A DNA stretch of 64,000 bases, taken from Piscinibacter gummiphilus (lineage in GTDB: Bacteria; Pseudomonadota; Gammaproteobacteria; Burkholderiales; Burkholderiaceae_C). The stretch spans positions 2,529,001 through 2,593,000 of the forward strand of contig NZ_CP136336.1 in NCBI RefSeq assembly GCF_032681285.1, in the 5' to 3' direction. The notes below the pieces were generated by a model. The model saw only the letters and a program-made list of their open reading frames with translations, searched no databases and had not been told where the DNA came from. A program made the translations under genes and the position numbers. Below, in pieces: positions 21,089 to 29,376 of the stretch; position 1 is the stretch's first letter; each line of letters starts with the position of its first letter.

Positions 21089-21793
21089 TCAACGTTCGGA
21101 AAGTGAAATCAGCTTCTCGCGCGAAAGCACGACGAGACGTGTGGGCTCGATGCGCACGGCACCCGCCCGTTCGAAGCCTTTGAGCTCCTGGTTCACGCGC
21201 TGCCGCGAAGCGCCGAGCAGTTGCGCGAGGTCTTCCTGCGCGAGCTGCAGGCCGATGCGGATCTCGTCGCCCTGCTTGACGCCATAGCCGCGCGCCAGCA
21301 GCAGGATCTGCTTGGCCAGGCGTGCCGACAGTGGCCGCGTGTTCAGGTCTTCGATCATGTCGAACATCAGGCGCAGGCGACGGCAGTTGAGGCGCAGCAG
21401 CGCTTCGTACAGCTCGGGGAATTGCGCGAGCAGCTCCTGGAAGTCGGGCTTGCGCACCACGAGCAGCGTGGTCTCGCCATGTGCGTATGAATCGTGCGTC
21501 CGCGGGAAGTTGTCGAACAGCGAGATGTCGCCAAACCACACACCGGGCTCGACATAGGTGAGCGTGATCTCCTTGCCCGACAGGGACACCGAACTCACGC
21601 GCACCGCGCCCTTGGCCACGCCCGACCAGCTCTCGGCCTGAGCGCCGCGCGACGCGAGCATCGCGCCATCGGCCAGGCGCCTCACATGCGCTCTCGACAA
21701 GATGGCTTCCCGCAGAGGCTGTGAGAGTTTGGAGAACCACGCGCCGGACTCGATGTTGGACTGCTCTTCGATTGTAAGAACGGGGCTGTTCAT
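21089..21793 (-). CDS. Crp/Fnr-family transcriptional regulator
   Basis: This 234-residue protein has an N-terminal cyclic-nucleotide-binding-type beta-roll (about 20-140, with GAMLASRGAQAESW and PGVWFGDISLFDNFPRTHDSYA) and a C-terminal winged helix-turn-helix (LAQEDLAQLLGASRQRVNQELKGFE). The Fnr cysteine cluster is absent. The ligand pocket motif differs from E. coli Crp, so cAMP binding cannot be assumed. It lies inside a fatty-acyl or hydroxyacyl catabolic run and is the obvious candidate to control it. Confidence 0.9.
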   Translation of the reverse strand: MNSPVLTIEEQSNIESGAWFSKLSQPLREAILSRAHVRRLADGAMLASRGAQAESWSGVAKGAVRVSSVSLSGKEITLTYVEPGVWFGDISLFDNFPRTHDSYAHGETTLLVVRKPDFQELLAQFPELYEALLRLNCRRLRLMFDMIEDLNTRPLSARLAKQILLLARGYGVKQGDEIRIGLQLAQEDLAQLLGASRQRVNQELKGFERAGAVRIEPTRLVVLSREKLISLSER

Positions 21794-21841
21794 GGTTGTC
21801 TCTGTCGCGACAGCGTTGGCTGCGGTCTCTGCGCTGTGGTC

Positions 21842-22621
21842 TTACTCGAATGTCGGGGGCCGCTTGTCCAGGAAAGACTGAAGGCCTTCGCCGCTGTTCG
21901 GGTGGAAGAGGTTGTCGAGGAAATGCTCGCGTTCGAGGTCGAGCTGCTGAGCCAGGCTGCGCTCGGGCCACTGGTTCACGAGCTCCTTGGCGCTCGCGAT
22001 GGCATTGGGGGCGCAGGCCGCGAGCTTCTCGGCGATGGCAAACGCCTGTGCGCTCGTCTGGCCTTTGGGCACGACCCAGTTGACGAGTCCGTGCGTGTGC
22101 AGCTGCGCTGCCGTCACGGGCTCGTAGAGCCACAGCATCTGCAGCACGAGGTTGCGTGGAAGGCGCTGCATGAGCTGCCAGGTAGCGCCACCATCGGGCG
22201 AGAGGCCGATGCGGCCATACGAGAGGATGAACTTCGCGTCGTCGGCGGCGACGATGAGGTCGCATGCCAACGCGAGCGAAAAACCACCGCCCGCGGCAGC
22301 GCCTTCGACGGCGGCGATTACCGGCTTCGGAAAGACGCGCAGCGCTTCGACGAAACCGTGGAAGCGCTCAAGCATGTTGTCTTGGACGGAGCGGTCCGCC
22401 TGGCGGCTGGACTTGAGTCGGTGCAGGTCGCCACCCGCACAGAAGAAGTCGCCGTCACCGCGCAGCACGATGCAGCGCACGCTCGGGTCGCTCTCGGCCA
22501 CGTCGAGCGCCTCGATGCCGGCGGCGAAGACCTGCTCCGACAGCGTGTTGCGCGTGGCCGGATCACTGAGGGTCAGGACCAGGGCCGCATCACGGCGTTC
22601 GGCGTGCAGTTCTGAGGGCAT
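21842..22621 (-). CDS. Enoyl-CoA hydratase/isomerase family protein
   Basis: This crotonase-fold protein has 259 residues from ATG 22621. It shows CIVLRGDGDFFCAGGDLHRL for the first oxyanion-hole element, then VIAAVEGAAAGGGFSLALACDLIVAADDAKF and YGRIGLSPDGGATW. The acidic residue of the classic hydratase active site is placed differently from the E. coli FadB type, so the exact reaction (hydratase, isomerase or hydrolase) is not certain. A longer frame to 22675 exists, but its first 18 codons look unlike the family. It is the first gene of the run ech, crp-type regulator, APH kinase and acyl-CoA dehydrogenase, which suggests a short-chain or hydroxyacyl-CoA degradation pathway. Confidence 0.88.
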   Translation of the reverse strand: MPSELHAERRDAALVLTLSDPATRNTLSEQVFAAGIEALDVAESDPSVRCIVLRGDGDFFCAGGDLHRLKSSRQADRSVQDNMLERFHGFVEALRVFPKPVIAAVEGAAAGGGFSLALACDLIVAADDAKFILSYGRIGLSPDGGATWQLMQRLPRNLVLQMLWLYEPVTAAQLHTHGLVNWVVPKGQTSAQAFAIAEKLAACAPNAIASAKELVNQWPERSLAQQLDLEREHFLDNLFHPNSGEGLQSFLDKRPPTFE

Positions 22622-22759
22622 GTGGCGAGTGTCGATAGGTGCTCGAGGCACACGGGGCATTGTGTCATGCAGCATGGAAGGCCGCTCTGTGCGCCCCGGT
22701 TCGCCTCGGAGGATGGGTGCTTCATGCTAGAGTGATTTGATACCCCCGCCGCCCCACGA

Positions 22760-24619
22760 ATGCAGAGATTTGTCACCTCGCTCGCGCTGTCGCTCGCCCT
22801 CGGGCTGGGCACGGATGCCGCGACGGCGCTGGGGTTGGGCAAGGTCGGCACCACGGCCGCTTTGGGGCAGCAGCTCAACTTCACCATTGGCCTGCGCCTC
22901 GATGCGGGGGAAACCATCGAGTCCCGGTGCGTCAAGGCCGAGGTGAGCTTCGGTGACCGCGTGCTGCCCGACAACGTGGTGCGCACCCGGCTCGAGACCG
23001 CGACGACCACGGGCGAGCGCCGCATCCGCGTGACCACCACCCTGGCGGTGGACGAGCCCGTCGTGGCGGTGCACCTCCAGCTGGGCTGCCCGTCGAGCCT
23101 CTCGCGCAACTTCACGCTGCTGGCCGATCCGCCGGGGTCGGTGGCCGTGGCATCACCCTCGCAAGACCGTTGGGAGGCGGACCGAGCGGAGACTGCGGTG
23201 TCGCCCGTGCTGTCTGCCGTACCGCCCGCCGCGCAGGCGCCGACACCGGCTACGACTGCTCCTCGCACCCGCCCGCGGCGTGCCGAGACGCAGGGCACTC
23301 CATCGCCAGACGCTGCCGAGGCGGACGCGACCAACCGGCACCGCGCCAAAGTCCCGGTCGCCAAGCCGCGCGGGCCGGTGCTGCGGCTGGACCCGGTCGA
23401 GGCCGATGCGCTGATCCTGCCGCAACTGCAGATGGAGACCCGGCTGAGCCTGTCGCCGGAGGGCGCGGCCTCGGGGGCGACCCCGCGCTACGTCGATCCG
23501 GAGGTGGCGCGCAGACGCGAGGAATTGGAGCGCCTGAAGGCCATGGAAACCGCGCTGCAGAAGTTGCGAGTGGATGGCGAGGCCACGCAGAAGTCGCTCG
23601 AGCAGATGCAGGCGCGCGTGCGTGAAGCCGAAGCAGGCCGCTACGCGAACCCGCTGGTGTACCTGCTGGTGTTTCTCTGCCTGCTGCTCACCGGCGCCGT
23701 GGTGGCGATGTGGTGGCTGCGCCGGCGTGACCGCGCGGCCGCCGCATGGTGGGCCGAGCAGCCGGGCGCGGCAGGGGCTGCGCCCTCCGTTCTGGACGAC
23801 GGCTTGGATGACCCCACCAAGGCGCCCAGCGTCTCCGGCGTCGTCTCGGCGCCATCGCCCCTGCCGGCTTCCGCACCGCCTGCCCAGAGCGTGCCGCCGG
23901 CCCCCGCTCCCGCGGCGCCGGTTCGAGCCTTGGAGCCCGATGCCGCGGTCGAGCCGCGCCGGCCCATGTCGGCCGAAGAGCTGATCGACCTGGAGCAGCA
24001 GGCCGAGTTCTTCGTCGTGCTGGGCCAGGACGAAGCGGCCATCGACCTGCTCATGGGCCATGTGCGCAGCACCGGCGGCGTGAGCCCGCTGCCCTACCTG
24101 AAGCTGCTGGAGATCTACCGCCGCCGCGGTGAGCGCGAGCCCTACGACCGCATCCGCGAACGCTTCAACCGCCGCTTCAACGCCTACGCGCCCGAGTGGG
24201 ACGTCGACCCCGAAGCCGGCCTCAACCTCGAGGGCTACCCCGAGGTGATGCAGCGCCTGCAAGACGCATGGAGCCGCCCGTCACAGGCGATGGAGCTGCT
24301 AGACACTGCGCTCTTCCGCCGCGATGCCGGTCCGACCTTCGACGTGCCTGCCTACCGCGAGCTGCTGTTCCTCTACAGCACTGCGCGCGACCTGGCCGAG
24401 CGTGCCGTGGACGTGGAAGGCGTGGACCTGCTGCTGCCGATCGGCGATCAAGCCGTTTCGACCGTCACCAGCGTGCCGGCATCGCCCGAGGCCGCCGAGC
24501 CCCCAGCGAGCTTCTCGCTCGACCTCGACGTGTCGAGCGACCGGCCGCCGTTGACGCTCGATGACCTCGACTTCAAGGACGAGTTCAAGAACGACATCAA
24601 GAAGCAAAGCGATCGTTGA
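22760..24619 (+). CDS. FimV-like inner-membrane protein with C-terminal TPR/FimV domain
   Basis: This 619-residue protein starts with a signal peptide (about 1-23, MQRFVTSLALSLALGLG...ALG) and a FimV-type periplasmic N-domain (about 24-125, LNFTIGLRLDAGETIESRCV). A Pro/Ala-rich linker and a short coiled-coil (about 252-292) precede one transmembrane helix at about 298-317. A Pro/Ala-rich stretch and a cytoplasmic helical repeat domain follow (EELIDLEQQAEFFVVLGQDEAAIDLLMGHV; PYLKLLEIYRRRGE), which is the FimV C-terminal signature. FimV proteins organise cell poles, type IV pili and twitching motility. No pilus genes lie nearby. Its 3' end overlaps the convergent aminotransferase gene by 23 bases. 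Confidence 0.85.
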   Translation: MQRFVTSLALSLALGLGTDAATALGLGKVGTTAALGQQLNFTIGLRLDAGETIESRCVKAEVSFGDRVLPDNVVRTRLETATTTGERRIRVTTTLAVDEPVVAVHLQLGCPSSLSRNFTLLADPPGSVAVASPSQDRWEADRAETAVSPVLSAVPPAAQAPTPATTAPRTRPRRAETQGTPSPDAAEADATNRHRAKVPVAKPRGPVLRLDPVEADALILPQLQMETRLSLSPEGAASGATPRYVDPEVARRREELERLKAMETALQKLRVDGEATQKSLEQMQARVREAEAGRYANPLVYLLVFLCLLLTGAVVAMWWLRRRDRAAAAWWAEQPGAAGAAPSVLDDGLDDPTKAPSVSGVVSAPSPLPASAPPAQSVPPAPAPAAPVRALEPDAAVEPRRPMSAEELIDLEQQAEFFVVLGQDEAAIDLLMGHVRSTGGVSPLPYLKLLEIYRRRGEREPYDRIRERFNRRFNAYAPEWDVDPEAGLNLEGYPEVMQRLQDAWSRPSQAMELLDTALFRRDAGPTFDVPAYRELLFLYSTARDLAERAVDVEGVDLLLPIGDQAVSTVTSVPASPEAAEPPASFSLDLDVSSDRPPLTLDDLDFKDEFKNDIKKQSDR

Positions 24620-25769
24620 GCCGCTCCAGTGCGAGCTTCAGCGTTTCGTCTTTCTTCGCGAAGCAGAAGCGCGCGAGCTTCTGCTCGAAGCCCCCCGGGT
24701 AGAAGGCTGACAGAGGAATCGCCGCCACACCCACTTCGCTCGTGAGCCAGCGGCAGAACGCCTCTTCGCTCAGGTCGCTCACCTCGGAGTAGTCGACGCT
24801 CTGGAAATAGCTGCCCGTGGTGGATAGCAGCTTGAGCCGGGTCGATGCGAGGCCGTCACGGAAGAGGTCGCGCTTGCGTTGGTAGAAGCCGGGCAACTGC
24901 TCGTAGGGCGTGGGGTCGGCCATGTAGTCGGCGAGGCCGTGCTGCACCGGCGTGTTGACGGTGAACACATTGAACTGGTGGACCTTGCGGAACTCGGCCA
25001 TCAGCGGTGCGGGTGCGGCGACGTAGCCCACCTTCCAGCCGGTCACGTGGTAGGTCTTGCCAAAGCTCGACACCACGAAACTGCGTGCCGCCAGCTCCGG
25101 GCTGCGTGACACGCTCTCGTGCTGCGCGCCATCGAACACCATGTGCTCGTAGACCTCGTCGGCGATCACGAGGATGTTGGTCGGGCGCAGCAGCTCGGCG
25201 AGGCGCTGCATGTCGTCGGCCGACCAGACGGTGGCACTCGGGTTGTGCGGCGTGTTGATGACGATCGCGCGGGTGCGCGGGCCGATGGCTGCGGCGATGC
25301 GGTCGAAGTCGGGCCGGAATGTGCGTGGGGTCAGCGGCACGTGCACGGCGCGGCCGCCCGCCAGCTCGATGTTGGGTTCGTAGCTGTCGTAGCTCGGGTC
25401 GAGCACGATGACTTCGTCGCCGGGGTGCACGATGGCGAGGATGGCGGTGAGGATGGCCTGCGTGGCCCCGGCCGTGATGGTGATCTCGTTCACCGGGTCG
25501 TAGGCATGGCCGTAAAGCCGGGCGAGCTTCTGCGCAATCGCTTCACGCAGCGGCAGCACGCCGGCCATGGGCGGGTACTGGTTGAGGCCGCGGCGCATCG
25601 CGGCATTCACCGCATCGAGCAGGCGCGGGTCGCAGTCGAAATCGGGGAAGCCCTGGCCGAGGTTGACGGCGTTGTGCTGCTGCGCCAGGGCCGACATCAC
25701 GGTGAAGATGGTGGTGCCGACCTTCGGCAGCCGACTCGTGATCGCAGGAGGGGAATAGCTGGTGCTCAT
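24597..25769 (-). CDS. PLP-dependent methionine-type aminotransferase (YbdL-like)
   Basis: This class I/II aminotransferase has 390 residues. The N-terminus is RLPKVGTTIFTVMSALAQQHNAVNLGQGFPDF, followed by NQYPPMAGVLPLREAIA, TITAGATQAI, VINTPHNPSATVW, VIADEVYEHMVF and the PLP-lysine motif SSFGKTYHVTGWKVGY. The best match by eye is YbdL, which transaminates methionine and aromatic amino acids with keto acids. The start codon overlaps the end of the CysB-type regulator gene by 4 bases (25766-25769), so translation is coupled. The pairing with a CysB-type regulator fits sulfur-amino-acid metabolism. Confidence 0.9.
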   Translation of the reverse strand: MSTSYSPPAITSRLPKVGTTIFTVMSALAQQHNAVNLGQGFPDFDCDPRLLDAVNAAMRRGLNQYPPMAGVLPLREAIAQKLARLYGHAYDPVNEITITAGATQAILTAILAIVHPGDEVIVLDPSYDSYEPNIELAGGRAVHVPLTPRTFRPDFDRIAAAIGPRTRAIVINTPHNPSATVWSADDMQRLAELLRPTNILVIADEVYEHMVFDGAQHESVSRSPELAARSFVVSSFGKTYHVTGWKVGYVAAPAPLMAEFRKVHQFNVFTVNTPVQHGLADYMADPTPYEQLPGFYQRKRDLFRDGLASTRLKLLSTTGSYFQSVDYSEVSDLSEEAFCRWLTSEVGVAAIPLSAFYPGGFEQKLARFCFAKKDETLKLALERLNDRFAS

Positions 25770-26725
25770 AGCTGGTAGTCGCTGGTGTCGGTGCCGCCCT
25801 CGCGAGACGACATGGCCTTGGTGATGAGGGCGCGGCTGAGCCGCTCTGACAGCATCTCGGCAAACGAGAACACGAAGTTGCGCAGGTACGCTCCGCGCTT
25901 GAAGGCCACGCGCGTGATGCTGCGGCCGAAAAGGTGCCCGACCGGGCGCGAGACCAGGTCGCCTCCGGGCGGGTCGTCGCGCACCGCGATCTCGGCCACG
26001 ATGCCTACGCCGAGACCGAGGCGCACGTAGGTCTTGATGACGTCGGCGTCAATGGCTTCCAGCACGATGTTGGGCTTGAGGTGGCGCGCCGCGAAGGCCT
26101 GGTCGACCCGCGTGCGCCCGCTGAACGACGGGTGGTAGGTGACGATCGGCTCGCGCGCCAGGTCTTCCAGGCTCAGGCGCTCGTGCTGCGCGAGCGGGTG
26201 GTTCGCCGGCATCACCACCGCATGCTGCCATTCGTAGCAGGGCAGCGAAACCAGCTCGTCCACATCGCCGATGGATTCGGTGGCGATGCCGATGTCGGCC
26301 ACCTCTTCCTGGAGCATCTGCGCCACCTGCGCGGGCGAACCCTGGTGCAGGCTGATGTTGACCTTGGGGAAGCGCTTGCGCAACTGGGCCAGCGGCTCGG
26401 GCAGGAAGTAGCGCGCCTGGCTGTGGGTGGTGGCGATGGAGAGCGTGCCGCTGTCCTGCTTGGAGAACTCTTCGCCGATGCGCTTCAGGTTGTTGACCTC
26501 GCGCATGATGATCTCGATGCTCGCCAGCACGTGCTGGCCGGGCTCGGTCACGCGGCGCAGGCGCTTGCCGTGGCGGGCGAAGATGTCGACGCCCAGCTCG
26601 CCTTCGAGTTCGAGGATCGCCTTCGAGATGCCGGGCTGCGAGGTGAACAGGGCCTTGGCGGTCTCGGTGAGATTGAGGTCACGCCGGACCGCTTCTTGGA
26701 CAAACCGGAACTGGTGGAGGTTCAT
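25766..26725 (-). CDS. cysB: CysB-type LysR-family regulator
   Basis: This LysR-family regulator of 319 residues starts MNLHQFRFVQEAVRRDLNLTETAKALFTSQPGISKAI. Asparagine, leucine and threonine in the recognition region, and the ATTHSQARYFLPEP and SFSGRTRVDQAF motifs of the effector domain, are typical of CysB and Cbl. These sense O-acetylserine or adenosine phosphosulfate and activate sulfate assimilation. I cannot separate CysB from Cbl by eye. It sits between a CbiX chelatase gene, useful for siroheme of sulfite reductase, and an aminotransferase that may act on methionine. Confidence 0.88.
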   Translation of the reverse strand: MNLHQFRFVQEAVRRDLNLTETAKALFTSQPGISKAILELEGELGVDIFARHGKRLRRVTEPGQHVLASIEIIMREVNNLKRIGEEFSKQDSGTLSIATTHSQARYFLPEPLAQLRKRFPKVNISLHQGSPAQVAQMLQEEVADIGIATESIGDVDELVSLPCYEWQHAVVMPANHPLAQHERLSLEDLAREPIVTYHPSFSGRTRVDQAFAARHLKPNIVLEAIDADVIKTYVRLGLGVGIVAEIAVRDDPPGGDLVSRPVGHLFGRSITRVAFKRGAYLRNFVFSFAEMLSERLSRALITKAMSSREGGTDTSDYQL

Positions 26726-26772
26726 ATATCCAGAGCAGTATGTGAGCTGCCCGGATTATTCCACTCGATGTA

Positions 26773-27144
26773 TTAAGAAGCGAGACGAAGGGCCGCCTCC
26801 GCCATGGCCTGGACGACGCTGTCGACCTCGCCAATGGCTGGCTGGAGCGACCAGCTGACCTGTGGGTAGGCCGCGGCCAGGCTGGCCAGCAGGGCGGGCA
26901 GGTCTTTGCGCACATGGCCACCGGCCCCAAGGAAGAGCGGCACCACGGCCACTTCGGTGCAGCCTTGCGCGGCGAGCCGTGCGCCCGCTTCGGGCAGCGG
27001 CGGGCTCATGAACTCCAGGAAGGCCAGCTGTACCGGCATGTCAGGGCGTTGGGCGCGCACGAGGGCGGCCACGGCCTCGAAGGGCAGGGCCCAGTTCGGG
27101 TCGCGTGCGCCGTGGGCGAAGAGCAACAGGCCGGGCGTGCTCAT
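26773..27144 (-). CDS. CbiX/SirB-type sirohydrochlorin chelatase, single domain
   Basis: This short 123-residue protein reads LLLFAHGARDPNWALPF at the N-terminus, with the metal-binding His11, and EVAVVPLFLGAGGHVRKDLP with the second conserved His. This is the half-size CbiX form that dimerises. It inserts iron (siroheme) or cobalt (cobalamin) into sirohydrochlorin. ATG 27144 overlaps the lptG stop codon in an ATGA, so it is translated with lptG. The sulfur regulator CysB lies just downstream, which favours the siroheme role. Confidence 0.9.
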   Translation of the reverse strand: MSTPGLLLFAHGARDPNWALPFEAVAALVRAQRPDMPVQLAFLEFMSPPLPEAGARLAAQGCTEVAVVPLFLGAGGHVRKDLPALLASLAAAYPQVSWSLQPAIGEVDSVVQAMAEAALRLAS

Positions 27145-28253
27145 CGGTATCGCACCAGCCAGCTGAAGGCGGCCATCGACAACAGCAGGTAGAGCAGGCT
27201 GGGCGTGGCCGCCACGATCCATGGCGTCCAGCCTCGCAGCAGCCCGAGGTGCTGGGCCACGTTGTTGAGCAGCACGAAGCTGATGCCCAGCATGATCCCG
27301 CCGAAGACCTTGAGGCTCACGCCACCGGCACGGCTGTGCAGGTAGGCGAAGGGCAGGGCCAGGCCGATCATCACCAGGCAGGCCAGCGGGTAGAGCGCAC
27401 GCTTCCAGAAGCGGATCTCGTAGCGCTGCGCGGCCTGTTCGTTGTCGGCCAGGTGGTTGATGTAGCGGAAGAGTTCGAGCGTCGACATCGACTTCTCGGA
27501 CAGCACGGCCGCCGCCACCACACTCGCGGGCAGCGAACTCGCCCAGTCGTAGGTGGCGCGCTTCTCTTCGGTGACGCTGGGCTGGAAGCCGGGGGTGTCG
27601 ATGGTGCTCCAGTCGGTGAGAGTTACGTTGGCGAGCGACCAGACGCCATCCTTGCTGACGATGCCGCTGGCCGCGCCAATGCGGCGCAGCAGGCGGCCGT
27701 TCTGGTCGAACTCGAAGACGCGCACGTTGAGCAGCTCCCCGCCCGAGTTGGCGCGCTCGACGTTGATCGAGTACGAGCGCTCGCCTTGAGGCGTCATGGT
27801 CTTGTCTTTCAGCCACGCGCCCGAGCCGCCGACGCTGAAGCCGCCCTTGGCGCGCGACTGCACCAGGGTCGCGGCCCGCTCGCTGAGCGGCGCCACGTAG
27901 TCGCCCACCACGAAGGTCATCACCGCGAAGGCCACGCCGAGACCGGCCAGCAGGGTCAACGCTCGGCCTGGCGCCAGGCCTCCGGTGCGCAGGATGGTGA
28001 ACTCCGACGACTGCGCCATGCGCGAGAGCGCATAGATGGTGCCGATCAGTACCGCGATCGGCACCAGTTCATACAGGTGCCCTGGCAACTCGAGGATCGA
28101 ATGCAGCGCGGCATGGAAGGCGGTGTAGCCCTTGCCCACGTCGGCCAGCTCGTCGACGAAGTCGATGAAGAAAAAGAGCGACAGGAAGGCCAGCGCCACG
28201 AAGAACACCGACGAGACGATGTCGCGGTAGAGCAGTCGGCGGACGGTCCTCAT
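27141..28253 (-). CDS. lptG: LPS export ABC transporter permease LptG
   Basis: LptG and LptF form the inner-membrane permease pair that extracts lipopolysaccharide with the ATPase LptB and passes it to LptC. The protein has 370 residues: three N-terminal membrane helices (about 12-30, 50-75 and 90-115), a periplasmic beta-jellyroll domain (about 125-260) and three C-terminal helices. It begins MRTVRRLLYRDIVSSVFFVALAFLSLFFFIDFVDEL, typical of LptG. The start is ATG 28253, which overlaps the lptF stop in an ATGA. The stop likewise overlaps the start of the chelatase gene. Confidence 0.95.
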   Translation of the reverse strand: MRTVRRLLYRDIVSSVFFVALAFLSLFFFIDFVDELADVGKGYTAFHAALHSILELPGHLYELVPIAVLIGTIYALSRMAQSSEFTILRTGGLAPGRALTLLAGLGVAFAVMTFVVGDYVAPLSERAATLVQSRAKGGFSVGGSGAWLKDKTMTPQGERSYSINVERANSGGELLNVRVFEFDQNGRLLRRIGAASGIVSKDGVWSLANVTLTDWSTIDTPGFQPSVTEEKRATYDWASSLPASVVAAAVLSEKSMSTLELFRYINHLADNEQAAQRYEIRFWKRALYPLACLVMIGLALPFAYLHSRAGGVSLKVFGGIMLGISFVLLNNVAQHLGLLRGWTPWIVAATPSLLYLLLSMAAFSWLVRYR

Positions 28254-29347
28254 GCCGTGGCCGCCTTCCGTGCCGGCCGCAACTGCAGGTGAGTGCCGTG
28301 GTCGCGCCACCAGATGAGCCCGACCGCCGCCACGAAGGCGCCGCCGTGGATCACCGCCAGCGCTGCGCCCATGTCGAGCCTGCCGCTCGACACCCACGCC
28401 TTGGTCAGGTTGATGAGGTTGTAGTAGACGACGAAGGCCAGCAGCGCGAAGAGCAGATTCCAGTTGCTCGCGCGGCGCGGCGAGGTGGCCGACAGGCCGA
28501 TGCCCAGCAGCAGCAGGTTCCCCGCGCCGAGCGCGAGCCCGAGTCGCCACGCCAGCTCGCCGCGGCCGGCGGCGTCGGTGTCGCGCACGAGGTCGGCGCT
28601 GCGCTGCGCCTTGGGCGGGAGCTTCTCCACGTTGCTCAGAGCCTTCTCGCCGGCCTGCACCCGATAGGTCTCGAAGCGTGAGGCGGTCTTCTCGTTCGTC
28701 TTCAGGTTCTGCTCGCTGCGCTGGCCGTTGTCGAGCACCAGGAAGTTGGCTTCCGGCGTGTTCTCGATGCGCCCGCTGCGGGCCGAGGTGACCGATTCGC
28801 TGTCGCCGTGGCGCGCGAGGATGAAAACGTTGCGCGCGTCGCGGCCGTTGTCGGTGGTGCGCTCGATGAAGAAGACGCGCTGCCCGTCGCGCGAAGTCTG
28901 GAACTGGCCCGGCGCCACCCGCGACAGGTCGGAGCGCTGCTCGAAGCGCTCGCGCATCTCGTTGCTCTTCTGGTTGACCCAAGGCCACACGAAGAGCACC
29001 AGCAGCGCCACCACGAGCAGCACCGGCCAGCTCACCCGCAGCACCGGCCGCACGAAGCGCGACAGGCCCACGCCGCTCGCAAACCAGATGGCCATTTCGC
29101 TCTCGCGGTACATGCGCCCGAGCGTGGCCACGACCGAGATGAAGAGCGACAGGGCGAGCATCGTCGGCAGGTGGGCGAGGGCGAAATAGCCCAGCAGCAG
29201 CACCACGTCTTGCGGCGAAATGCGGCCCACCGCAGCCTGCCCGAGCGTGCGGATCAGCATCATCGTCACGACGATGGTGAGGATCACGACAAGGGTCGCG
29301 CCAAAGGAGCGCGACAGGTCTCGCCTCAGAGAGGAATCGAATAACAT
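28250..29347 (-). CDS. lptF: LPS export ABC transporter permease LptF
   Basis: LptF is the second permease subunit for lipopolysaccharide export. The protein has 365 residues with a membrane-helix pattern matching LptG. The N-terminus is LFDSSLRRDLSRSFGATLVVILTIVVTMMLIRTLGQAA, and the periplasmic domain has GRDARNVFILAR. It is followed directly by lptG with a 4-base overlap. It is divergent from pepA with only 29 bases between the start codons, so the two promoters must overlap coding sequence or each other. Confidence 0.95.
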   Translation of the reverse strand: MLFDSSLRRDLSRSFGATLVVILTIVVTMMLIRTLGQAAVGRISPQDVVLLLGYFALAHLPTMLALSLFISVVATLGRMYRESEMAIWFASGVGLSRFVRPVLRVSWPVLLVVALLVLFVWPWVNQKSNEMRERFEQRSDLSRVAPGQFQTSRDGQRVFFIERTTDNGRDARNVFILARHGDSESVTSARSGRIENTPEANFLVLDNGQRSEQNLKTNEKTASRFETYRVQAGEKALSNVEKLPPKAQRSADLVRDTDAAGRGELAWRLGLALGAGNLLLLGIGLSATSPRRASNWNLLFALLAFVVYYNLINLTKAWVSSGRLDMGAALAVIHGGAFVAAVGLIWWRDHGTHLQLRPARKAATA

Positions 29348-29376
29348 CGTTGGATCATTGAAAGGGCCGCCGCATT

